This document shows, one piece after another, positions 9,753 to 17,306 of a stretch of 21,556 bases of DNA. The position numbers and the translations under genes are program-made. The notes beneath the pieces are model-generated. The model did not search any database, was not told the origin of the DNA, and worked only from the letters and a program-made list of their open reading frames with translations. Every line of letters begins with the position of its first letter. Within the stretch, counting starts at the first letter, position 1. Source of the DNA: Podaxis mareebaensis (lineage: Eukaryota; Basidiomycota; Agaricomycetes; Agaricales; Agaricaceae); NCBI GenBank assembly GCA_018524725.1, contig JAEUWP010000391.1, forward strand, positions 1 to 21,556. The letters are read 5' to 3'.

Positions 9753-10389
9753 TCACAGGGTGGTTGCTGACTAGCTTGGACAAAATCCTATCTTGATTTC
9801 GAGTATCTCTGGGATTTCTTTCGGTACAGCTTTAATCTTTCTCGAATCCAGTTGTGCTTCTGGATGGTGGACGATTTCTGTAGTGCGCAAAATCCACACT
9901 TGCGCTAGGGGTCTATCTTTCCTTTCCGGTTACCCTTCAATTGGATACTCCTTCTTTGTACGTGGCTTAGAGTTATTCCACGGCACGGCTATTGTCTCCC
10001 ACAGCCAGTCTAGTGCTTGATGTGGGTGCTTTTCTCCTTTACTCGTTATCCAAGATAATGGCCGGTTATCCAGGCTTTCAAGGATTGGCTCTGCCCTTTG
10101 TTATCGGTCCGGAGTAGGTCGCAGTTGTTTTCCGGGTTCGCCAAGGTTCCTACAATCTGTCTAAATTGCTTTAGACGGAGCGGTTTCCTCTCTCCAATCT
10201 GCGGGCCTTTAAGATCTAGGTTGCTATCCTGATCACCATGTTCGGGCGTATCTCCTGATGTAGATTTGCGGTCTACTCGCAGATCCGGTCTAGTGTTGGC
10301 TAGGTCCGTGATGGGATTAGGGCCCGTGTCACCCTAGAGATATCGTGCGTCTTCTAGTCGCTTACAACGGACACGAGGGTCGCCGAGGG
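9753..10389 (-). other. Untranslated leader between primer site and gag frame
   Basis: About 640 bases in which I find no convincing ORF in the element's sense; stops interrupt every frame. It probably holds packaging and dimerisation signals, but nothing specific is recognisable. A short AUG at about 10240 opens only a seven-codon frame. Confidence 0.5.
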
Positions 10390-10402
10390 AAGCTTCCTAT
10401 AT
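10390..10402 (-). other. Primer-binding site of self-priming type
   Basis: In the element's sense the 5' LTR ends TAACA and is followed, after two bases, by ATATAGGAAGCTT. This is the perfect reverse complement of the 13 bases at the inferred start of the transcript (10662-10674, sense AAGCTTCCTATAT). Tf1-like elements prime reverse transcription with the folded-back 5' end of their own mRNA in this arrangement. The usual tRNA-type site beginning TGG right after the LTR is absent. AAGCTT is itself a palindrome, so the informative part is the extra seven bases plus the position. Confidence 0.65.
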
Positions 10403-10661
10403 AATGTTAGGTTGGTCCTTATCACCGGTCACCTAAGCTTTGCTAGGGGGCGGCTATCTCACTAGATGGTTCGCAGAGGCACTAGGATCTAGCAAGAAGG
10501 ATCACGATAAGAAGGTGGCGAGGCAAGTGTCCAGTTAAGTACACTCAGGAGGTCGAACGTCTATAAGTCGAGAGTATGACCAATAGAGCGTTTACTACCA
10601 CACTGATCGTGAGCTAACATCAATCAGAAGTCAAAGGTAAACAATAACTTGAGATTTGAGA

Positions 10662-10703
10662 ATATAGGAAGCTTGCGCTTCCAGTACATGAGCGGCTATT
10701 TAA
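10662..10703 (-). promoter_or_regulatory. LTR core promoter and inferred transcription start
   Basis: In the element's sense a TATA-like TTAAATAG (10696-10703) is followed 29 bases later by AAGCTTCCTATAT (10662-10674). That spacing matches a TATA-directed start, and the 13 bases pair with the primer site. The same elements are kept in the 3' LTR at 1805-1812 and 1772-1784. The start site itself is inferred. Confidence 0.55.
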
Positions 10704-10944
10704 GCTTTACTTCTAATGTCCTAAAGAGGTAACTATGAAGTAATGCTACGAGTCTGAAAGTCAATAGAAGGGAAGCTACGGAGTGGAGCGAGACGAGAAT
10801 AGAAACTAAGACAAGAATAGAAACTAGACGAGAATAGAAACTAACTAACTAAGGAAATCGTCCAAGGCAGAGTTCAGGCGAGATACAGGGATACAAGGTG
10901 AAGCGTCTGTAACGAGATGGAAAGGAAACTATTTACAAGTTATA

Positions 10945-11769
10945 TTACAAGTCCATGTCCGGGTGAAGTTGTCCACTGGAGTCAGAAGCGTAAGAGTTGG
11001 GAGATGAGGCAGAACTGGGAATGGTGAAGTTCCCGACGAGGGGTGAGTCAGAGGAGTCAGAGGATTCTGACTTGTGGATGATAAGCATGCTGCGGTGAGG
11101 CGATGATGATGATGATGATGACGAGGAGACATCTGTGGTGACATAGGGAGGTGGATAGGGAGGAGGTTCTTCGACGGGTTCAGAGTCATCGATGCCGGGG
11201 ACGTTGGAATCGACGCTGCACAATGGAGGAAGCTGCGATCTGTGGGGAGGAATGGCCGGAGGTTCGTCGGAGTTAGGGTCGAGACGATAGACTTCTACTT
11301 CTTGAAAGTAGAGTCCACGAGCGACTTCATACTTGATGATATGAGGGATGACCTCAGGTGGATACATCATATAAGGGTGAAGGAATACAATCGGCTCTCC
11401 AGTGTAAGGGATCATTTTCCAACCATGGGCCCAGGCTGAGTCGAAGTTATTGTGGATGGTCTGAATGTATAACCCGTCGGGGTCGAAGACGTGAGTGAAG
11501 GGAGCGTTCTCCCAAGCGATGCGGAGGATTTCAGTCATCATACGATCAGTCGAGTAGAATAGTGGGCCGGGCATCGGCCAATCTTGTGAGAACAAGGATG
11601 CGTGGCCAGGGAGGCGACGATTAGCAAAGGCTTCGTTGTGATAGCGGATGGGGTCTTCATCTGGCATATGGGTATCCTGAGTGGTGTGGCGGGAGGCGTT
11701 GGGAAGTCCAAGCTCATGGACTAAGGCGTTGTAGATGCGGTTGCGGCGAGGTGTGCTGGGAGGGTTCAT
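10945..11769 (-). CDS. U3-encoded ORF, 5' LTR copy (274 aa)
   Basis: ATG at 11767-11769, four bases inside the LTR border, opens 274 codons to TAA at 10945-10947. It is the same as the C-terminal part of the third ORF in the 3' LTR. The copies differ at roughly 18 residues, mostly Arg to His, Cys or Gln, Ala/Thr and Val/Ile, as CpG transitions predict. Both remain open. The middle contains a globular-looking stretch (FDSAWAHGWKMIPYAGEP in the 3' copy, with Thr for Ala here), followed by the PPPY pair, poly-serine and an acidic tail. The family is not recognised. The frame also extends outward into host DNA to 11919, but only from a TTG codon, so I do not use that start. Confidence 0.55.
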   Translation of the reverse strand: MNPPSTPRRNRIYNALVHELGLPNASRHTTQDTHMPDEDPIRYHNEAFANRRLPGHASLFSQDWPMPGPLFYSTDRMMTEILRIAWENAPFTHVFDPDGLYIQTIHNNFDSAWAHGWKMIPYTGEPIVFLHPYMMYPPEVIPHIIKYEVARGLYFQEVEVYRLDPNSDEPPAIPPHRSQLPPLCSVDSNVPGIDDSEPVEEPPPYPPPYVTTDVSSSSSSSSSPHRSMLIIHKSESSDSSDSPLVGNFTIPSSASSPNSYASDSSGQLHPDMDL

Positions 11770-11773
11770 AACA

Positions 11774-11822
11774 GCTGGAGCAGCATAGCTAGGGCACTGT
11801 AGGACGGTGGGCCATAATAATT
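11774..11822 (-). pseudogene. Upstream half of the exon split by the element
   Basis: Starting with the target duplication copy (11774-11778), the minus strand reads in the same frame as the Pcf11-like exon at 1265-1514 if the element and one duplication are removed. It ends at a TTTGCAG acceptor-like site (11823-11829). The reading includes CPSYAAPA and continues on the other side as AQTGYQYQYP, a low-complexity N-terminal region. No ATG was found, so the first exon must lie further right or be lost. Confidence 0.4.
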
Positions 11823-12287
11823 CTGCAAATACAGCAACATGTTCAAACACGAAAGAGGAACAAATCAATTGCTGGCAGAGAAGAGAGGCAACCTCAAGAT
11901 CAAGTCCGACAATTTCCAAGTCAACTATCCAGATGTCGATGAGTGTAGTGGCGAGGTGTTTTACTCAAAGGTCTCACACAATCTGCCACAGACAACGATG
12001 GCGACGACAACAGAAATGCTTCAAGATGGTGGTGCAGTAGATGTGGACTCGTCGCACCTCAGAGCTGCACTTCTAGCTGCTTAAGCATTCAACATTCAAT
12101 TTCAGGTGCAGCTTGTCATGTAAAATTGCACCTGTCATAGCCATCTTGCCCATACAATGATGATGGTGGTTGTTTTCGGACTTCTATACCTATGGTGGTG
12201 GGTACAAAGCAGCGAATCACGTGAAAATCAAGCTATTTCAATTGGGGAGAAACGCGGACAGTGAAAGGAACATATTCAAAGCATTTA
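11823..12287. other. Intergenic stretch with a weak plus-strand ORF
   Basis: No gene is well supported. An 81-codon plus-strand ORF (11839-12084, ATG start, TAA stop) has unremarkable composition and no recognised motif. The region otherwise lies between the 3' end of the 738-aa minus-strand ORF and the split exon. Confidence 0.35.
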
Positions 12288-14504
12288 CTACAACTCAACT
12301 GCATGGCGTTGAATCTCTTGCACAACCTCCATACAGGCATCCCTTATATACTTCTCCATCCTCCTCAGTAGCGCTAGTTGAGTCTTGCCGGAATCCATAG
12401 TCCCCAAGTAGATGTCGTCAATGTCTAGATGTGTAAGGCCTTGAATGAATCGAACCATGAGGCCGCGTGCGTGTGGCTCCAGGTGAGTGGTCCTCCAGGA
12501 TTCCGTGATATCCAAGGTAGGGGAGTGAATGGATCCAGTTTTCCACCAGAAGAAATCCCATAACGCGTCATCTTCATGGCAGCCGCAGTGAAGGACCTTC
12601 GGCTCTCGGGTGACAAGTGGGGCATTGGGGAAACGATCTTTGCAGTTCACAAGCCGTGGCCAAGGCACCCCTGTAACTTGGTGGGAGTTTGGGGGATTAT
12701 CATCGTTGGTAAGGCCATGCTTGTCATGGTAGGAATGATAGAGGCAGATGATGTTTTGGTAGTGGGTGGTGAGGCAATGTAGGGTGAGATCCCTGCTGAT
12801 GAACAAGGCTTCCAGGCAGAATTCCGAGATCTCCCAAATGTAATAACAGAGACCAGGGTGGATTTTGTTCTCTTCGGGATCCATGAGGAATTGTTGTATG
12901 GCCAAACAGCAACTATCTATTAGTGAATGAGAATATGTGTTGTAACAATAGTGAAGACTAAACATACCAATCTTCTTTTGCTTTTCCCTTTCTTCCATAG
13001 CATCCCAGCACTCACGGATCGTCACTAGCAATATGGTCAATAACACAATTGGAGGGCCTTGAGATGAGGACGTACTCTTCCAGCCAGTTTCGCCACCTGC
13101 TGCGTTATCTGATCTGGACTCATCTGATTCAGCAGTTACTGGGGCCTTTCCCTTTTTCTTCAGCTTGTGCTTCTCCTCTGCATCACTCAACTCTTCGGTA
13201 TCTGACTGATCTGACCCCTCACTGGATGCCAGATCTTCATTCTCCTTGTTTCTAGTCACTGGCCGTTGCACGGCCGTTTTCCATTGCTTGGTGACTGCTT
13301 GCTGGATGCCTGTAACCTGTCGCTTGGCTGCTTTCCCTTGTCTGCTTGAACCCAAGTGTCTAGATGTTGAGGCTTTCCTAGTTGTCAATTGATTCAGTGC
13401 CATTTCGAGGGTTGGATTCTCTTGAGGTGAGTATTGTGATTGAAGAGTGAGGGTGGTGGCTAAGTCCTTCAGGTCTGTCTCATCAACCAATTTCAATGGC
13501 CGAAATGAGAAGCTATCCTTGTCCTCGAGGCCATATTTGTCATTGAAGAAGGTTTCAACTGCAGCCGCAGCGTCATCTGGGTAAGGGCTGAGATTAATGC
13601 TGGAAGCTCCATCATCCATTGACAAGTCGAGCTCTCCAGGTTCACCCGAGGTTTCCTCTGATTCCTCGTCTGTCTGGGAGCTACAACATTGGATTTCCCC
13701 CCAGTCTTCGTCGCGTTGGATCCCTCCCCATTCTTCTTCATCATGTTGGATCCCTCCCCACTCTTCATCACTCTCACTCTCTTCCATGTGTCGTGCTGAA
13801 GGAATCCGAGGGGCAGCCGTATGTGCATTCCATTGTTGTGGGGCACAGCTCGACTTCTTGTGGAGTTTGACGAGAGCACCAGACCCGCTGTGTTGTCTTT
13901 GTTTTGAGTTCCACTCGGTGCTGTGATCTAAGTCTTCAGCAGGTTGTTTCCGGGATTGGTACGTTATGATTGCACTTTTTTTGGGAGTTTTGGACTGAGC
14001 TGTTGTGTCAGATGTTGCAGCATGCATCTCATCGTTGATGACTAGGGTGGGGGAAATGGGGATGGGTTGATGCAGTCCATCTGACAAGTCATCAGCAGAA
14101 CTTGCTGCATGGGTTGGATTAGGAACAGGTGGAACCACAAGATTACTTGTGGGACAGTCACTTCCACGAGAGCTATTGACTGCCTGGTGAGTGGCTTGTA
14201 GTGCACCCACTGATGCACTTTGCATGCTTTCAGACGTGTCCGGACGTGCAGGTCCAGCATTGTCAATGGGGTTGGGGTTCCCTTTGGGGTCCTTCACAAG
14301 GATCGGCTTTGGGGGAGGATCAGATGCTCCCAAACATGTCAGTCTGGAAGGCACAGCTGTCAAGGGACTGGTGCATTCTTGGAAATTCAGTAGTGACAAT
14401 GAATGCCGAATAAAAGATCTCAGCTTGGGTGCATTTGGCTTGGGTGCGTGCTCTAATATTGATCTGTCAGGGGACTTTTCATTATTCCTTTGCAATAAAC
14501 TCAT
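12288..14504 (-). CDS. Uncharacterised 738-codon protein, probably with a 51-bp intron
   Basis: Open from ATG at 14502-14504 to TAG at 12288-12290. The N-terminal two thirds are Ser/Pro/acidic and probably disordered. They include a near-tandem EEWGGIQ repeat (three versions) and Lys-rich stretches. The C-terminal third is ordered: a hydrophobic segment, RECWDAMEEREKQKK, then IHPGLCYYIWEISEFCLEAL, HEDDALWDFFWWKTGSI and LDIDDIYLGTMDSGKTQLAL. A GTATGT donor (12962-12967) and TAATAG acceptor (12917) bound a 51-bp segment that keeps the frame; removing it joins KQKKI to DSCCLAIQQF. I do not recognise the family and propose no function. Unlike its neighbours it carries no in-frame TGA. Confidence 0.6.
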   Translation of the reverse strand: MSLLQRNNEKSPDRSILEHAPKPNAPKLRSFIRHSLSLLNFQECTSPLTAVPSRLTCLGASDPPPKPILVKDPKGNPNPIDNAGPARPDTSESMQSASVGALQATHQAVNSSRGSDCPTSNLVVPPVPNPTHAASSADDLSDGLHQPIPISPTLVINDEMHAATSDTTAQSKTPKKSAIITYQSRKQPAEDLDHSTEWNSKQRQHSGSGALVKLHKKSSCAPQQWNAHTAAPRIPSARHMEESESDEEWGGIQHDEEEWGGIQRDEDWGEIQCCSSQTDEESEETSGEPGELDLSMDDGASSINLSPYPDDAAAAVETFFNDKYGLEDKDSFSFRPLKLVDETDLKDLATTLTLQSQYSPQENPTLEMALNQLTTRKASTSRHLGSSRQGKAAKRQVTGIQQAVTKQWKTAVQRPVTRNKENEDLASSEGSDQSDTEELSDAEEKHKLKKKGKAPVTAESDESRSDNAAGGETGWKSTSSSQGPPIVLLTILLVTIRECWDAMEEREKQKKIGMFSLHYCYNTYSHSLIDSCCLAIQQFLMDPEENKIHPGLCYYIWEISEFCLEALFISRDLTLHCLTTHYQNIICLYHSYHDKHGLTNDDNPPNSHQVTGVPWPRLVNCKDRFPNAPLVTREPKVLHCGCHEDDALWDFFWWKTGSIHSPTLDITESWRTTHLEPHARGLMVRFIQGLTHLDIDDIYLGTMDSGKTQLALLRRMEKYIRDACMEVVQEIQRHAVEL

Positions 14505-15204
14505 GCGGATTCTTGTTGGAACTAATAGCGGTGTTACTGACTTCAGTGTTAGGCAAGTCAGTTGATTTCTCTTCGCTCACCCCCCCAGGACCCCCAGGAC
14601 CTGACTTAGGCCCACCACTTCTGTCACTAGCATTTATATCACCGCCTCCCTGACTGTTAACATCCTTGGTCGCGTGTTGTCCACTGATATCATCACCAGA
14701 TGAAGTCACACATCCTCCAGCCGTCAGAGCATCTGAGAGGTCCAATGGTGGAGGGCTGTGGGGATTCTGCTGCCACAACATCGCCATACCTTGCTGGCCA
14801 GGATCGTTCATGATGGTACCCTGGTTTGGAGGCTGTCATGATGCCTCGATGGAGGAGGGTGGTTCTACATTGGCTTGCAGGTCCCAGAGCCGCTTTTCCA
14901 TATCATCAATGTCCTGGAGACCGTTTTGAAGCTCTTCTCGCAGCGACTTGACAAGATTTTGAACCTCCTTCTCTAGTTCTGTACGAAAACTGGTGAGTGG
15001 ACTCTCTGTACTGTGATATGATAGAAACTTATGTTTACTACCACCTTTGACACGTTTTTTGCGGTTGTTACGAATCTCCTTCAACTGGGTTTGAGCCTTT
15101 TGTAAGCTGTCCTCGTTCTCTCGATGGTGTTCTTTTGCTTCTTGGACCTGGCTTTGCATTGCCTTGACCTCCTTGATGTCTGTGATGGCGTCAGGTTGGG
15201 GCAT
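14482..15204 (-). pseudogene. Coiled-coil protein ORF broken by one TGA
   Basis: ATG at 15202-15204 opens a charged helical protein (KEVKAMQSQVQEAKEHHRE, later ELEKEVQNLVKSLREEL and DIDDMEKRLWDL) with heptad-like spacing, so a coiled coil is likely. TGA at 14836-14838 could be a decayed CGA. The same frame continues through a Gly/Ser/Pro-rich stretch to TAA at 14482. It overlaps the start of the 738-codon ORF by 23 bases in another frame. The two may be one gene joined by an unrecognised intron or by a frameshift near 14500. Function unknown. Confidence 0.45.
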
Positions 15205-16160
15205 GTTTTACTTAAGGGAAGAATCTCACCACTAAACGGCGCCATCTTTCACAAAAATGAAGGACTGTAGGTTTTCCAGGCTCGTTCGTATCAGGAGTAT
15301 TGTGGAGGAAACTGACCAATGTTTTAGATGCTGAACCACAAACAACGAAAGTTTCATGCAATTGAACCATGAAAATTGTAGTTAGCTCACTCCGCGAGTG
15401 CTCAACAAACCAGGTATGGTTCAGCAAGTTCAATACGCCCAGTTCACATCATGTTTGTTGCACAGATTAGGTTTATTCCATTCACTGCTCCATTGCTTTT
15501 TGTTTGAATAGCTCATTTCAATGTAAAGGTGGGTCCGATGTCTGATTGTTTGTCTTCCCATTCCTACTGCTCACCACCTTTTATTGACTAGCAGTCCAGA
15601 AGAAGTCTCTGGCAAGTGGGACTGTATCTTCTTCTGATATGCATCATGAAGGTGTGTCTAGTCTTCCTCCTATATATCTTTCCATTCTTACTGTTCACTA
15701 AGATTTAATCACCGGTGCACTAGGAACTTGCATCCATCAACTAGCCTGATAGTTTTTACACTCGTGGTCCGGCATCTGACATCCGACATCTGAACATCCG
15801 AACATCTGAAACATGACTGCTTGTTGCCTATTCCTTCAACTCAATGCAATTCAGTGAGTGTCAGCAGCCTGGAATGCCATGGACATTGGCAGGTCCCCTA
15901 CAATTTGAAGGTATGTCTGATCCTTAAACGTTCATGCTGTACCTATGATTTACGCATCATCCCAGCATCCCTGACGCCCAAACATCTGGGACTTGAAGCT
16001 ATCATACGAGTTCTACTAGTATTATGACATTTTAATAGTTCTTACATGTGATAGTTGAAGAACATCAGTGTCTATTTCGGTCAGGAACAACAGTTGATCC
16101 CCTAGTGCTCACCCACTGGCTTGGTTCTGTGGTTATGACAGGACTGTAGAATGCTTAGTG
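15205..16160. other. Gene-poor stretch with short degenerate repeats
   Basis: I see no convincing gene; the frames present start at TTG or GTG and lack motifs. A short run of 8-9 base CATCTGA/CATCCGA units lies at about 15772-15812. Three loosely similar blocks begin AAGGTGGGTC, AAGGTGTGTC and AAGGTATGTC (near 15526, 15650 and 15909), each followed by a pyrimidine-rich stretch. They may be remnants of repeated exon-intron borders. Confidence 0.4.
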
Positions 16161-16169
16161 AAGCAATTG

Positions 16170-16275
16170 ATGATTGCAAATCAGATGAGGCCAATCGACA
16201 ATCTCAAATCAGATGAAGCTGATTGATAATTACAAATCAGATGAAACTGATCGTAATCGCAAATCAGATGAACCA
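16170..16275. repeat. 28-bp minisatellite, four copies
   Basis: The core CAAATCAGATGA starts at 16177, 16205, 16233 and 16260, spaced 28, 28 and 27 bases, with variable filler between. No function is apparent. Confidence 0.75.
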
Positions 16276-16527
16276 AATGATATCAGCAAACCTTTGAAAT
16301 CACAGTCCTCAAAATGCTGAAGGACATCTTCGAAGTCAAGGCTATCAATGGTGGTAACCCACCTTGATGGTGATGACTTCAATATTATTGTCATATATTG
16401 TTGCTGTCAAATATATTCTCGAGCACCTCAAGGTCGAAGGTTGAAGGTCATCAAGGATGAGGTCATGGTTGTCCATGATGCATTTGCAGAGCTGCTGAGG
16501 TAGAGCCTTCATCTCAGCAATACTGAT

Positions 16528-16833
16528 GGAAGTTTGACTCACTATTCATCACTGTAAACACAGATGAATCTAAGTACGTTGAGATAAACAACTCCATTCA
16601 TAATTTCAAGGTCTTGTCCAGTTCTTCATTCAGAAGGACCATAAAGCTTGGTACAAGAGCCTTCAATAACACCAAAGTGTGGAAGTTTGACTCGCTACTC
16701 ATTACTGTAAACACCTATGAACCTAAGTACATTGAAATATGCCACTCTGTCCGTAATCTGAAGGTTGCATCCAGCCCTTCATTCAGAAGGATCATTGAGC
16801 TCAGTACAAGAGCCCTCAATAACACCAGTGTGA
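16528..16833 (+). repeat. 153-bp tandem duplication with a shared open frame
   Basis: Two adjacent copies start at 16528 and 16681 (GGAAGTTTGACTC in both). The unit is 153 bases, or 51 codons, and one plus-strand frame is open through both (16527-16868), with matching phrases such as KFDSLLITVNT and FNNT/LNNT. There is no ATG. The copies differ at many positions of all three codon places, so any coding constraint is weak. It may be a gene fragment. Confidence 0.6.
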
Positions 16834-17130
16834 ATGTCGGTGATGACATTTTCCCTCAGCTTTCATAATATGTAGTGTCAATTTTAACAATAATACTCAC
16901 ACCACATAGACAATTTTGGTTGGTAAGGAGACTCCTTTCGAGTAACATAGCTTTCATTGTGGTGATACTTCACAGTGGGTTGAACGTCAGTGATGACATT
17001 TTCCCTCAGCTTTCATAATATGTAATGTCAATTTTAACAATAATACTCGCACCACATAGACAATTTCAGTTGGTAAGGAGACTCCTTTCGAGTAACATAG
17101 CTTTCGTTGTGGTGATACTTCACAGTGGGT
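16831..17130. repeat. 150-bp tandem duplication
   Basis: Copies start at 16831 and 16981 with an exact 150-base offset. I count about seven substitutions and no indels. All but one are at CpG-derived places, for example TTGG against TCAG (from TCGG), CACACC against CGCACC, and CATTG against CGTTG. The duplication is therefore recent but has decayed by the same process as the LTRs. Confidence 0.85.
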
Positions 17131-17306
17131 TTGTCAATGATCTCATCAGCTCACTGGATGACATTAATATGTTGTCAAAAGATCTATTTAGCTTTATGGC
17201 ATAGAAACTCATTATATCTATTTAGAGTACTGTCTGCACACATGCAAGGTAAGTATACTACCTGTCAGAATAATTATGAAGCATTACTAAGAATCTAATA
17301 ATATAT
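17131..17306. other. Short AT-rich gap, nothing recognised
   Basis: AT-rich sequence just past the 3' end of the minus-strand gene that starts at 18873. No ORF, repeat or structural RNA was recognised. Confidence 0.4.

Larger units (their letters stand above)
1515..11773 (-). mobile_element. Complete Ty3/gypsy chromovirus LTR retrotransposon (10,259 bp)
   Basis: Two 1,369-bp direct repeats (1515-2883 and 10405-11773, offset exactly 8890) begin TGTTA and end TAACA, and are flanked by the 5-bp duplication GCTGG. The internal region on the minus strand encodes gag with a CCHC knuckle, then a pol with protease, reverse transcriptase, RNase H, integrase and chromodomain in the order diagnostic of Ty3/gypsy chromoviruses, then a third ORF reaching into the 3' LTR. 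The minus orientation makes 10405-11773 the 5' LTR. Structure is complete but every gene carries in-frame TGA codons, so this copy cannot make its own proteins. The LTRs differ at about 39 sites (2.8 percent), nearly all CpG transitions, so a neutral-clock insertion age would be inflated by that process. Confidence 0.95.
10405..11773 (-). repeat. 5' LTR
   Basis: Direct repeat of 1515-2883 without indels, with about 39 transitions between the copies. It supplies the promoter of the element: U3 spans 11773 to about 10675 and R-U5 about 10674 to 10405. The U3-encoded ORF is also intact here but lies upstream of the inferred start site, so it would not be on the element's own transcript from this side. 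Confidence 0.95.

Noticed and set aside
9436..9783. 115-codon minus-strand ORF in the element leader
   Set aside because: It starts at TTG, is Ser/Arg/Thr-rich without motifs, and overlaps the more protein-like gag-frame extension.
10380..10404. tRNA-type primer-binding site
   Set aside because: The sequence after the 5' LTR begins TTATATAGG, with no TGG start and no match to a tRNA 3' end that I recognise. Self-complementarity to the LTR explains it better.
11770..11919. N-terminal extension of the U3 ORF into host DNA (fusion protein)
   Set aside because: It starts only at a TTG codon, and the added residues are partly the split Pcf11-like exon. The frame match is probably chance.
15212..15433. 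73-codon minus-strand ORF upstream of the coiled-coil ORF
   Set aside because: It starts at TTG, has no motif, and no splice signals link it to the neighbouring gene.
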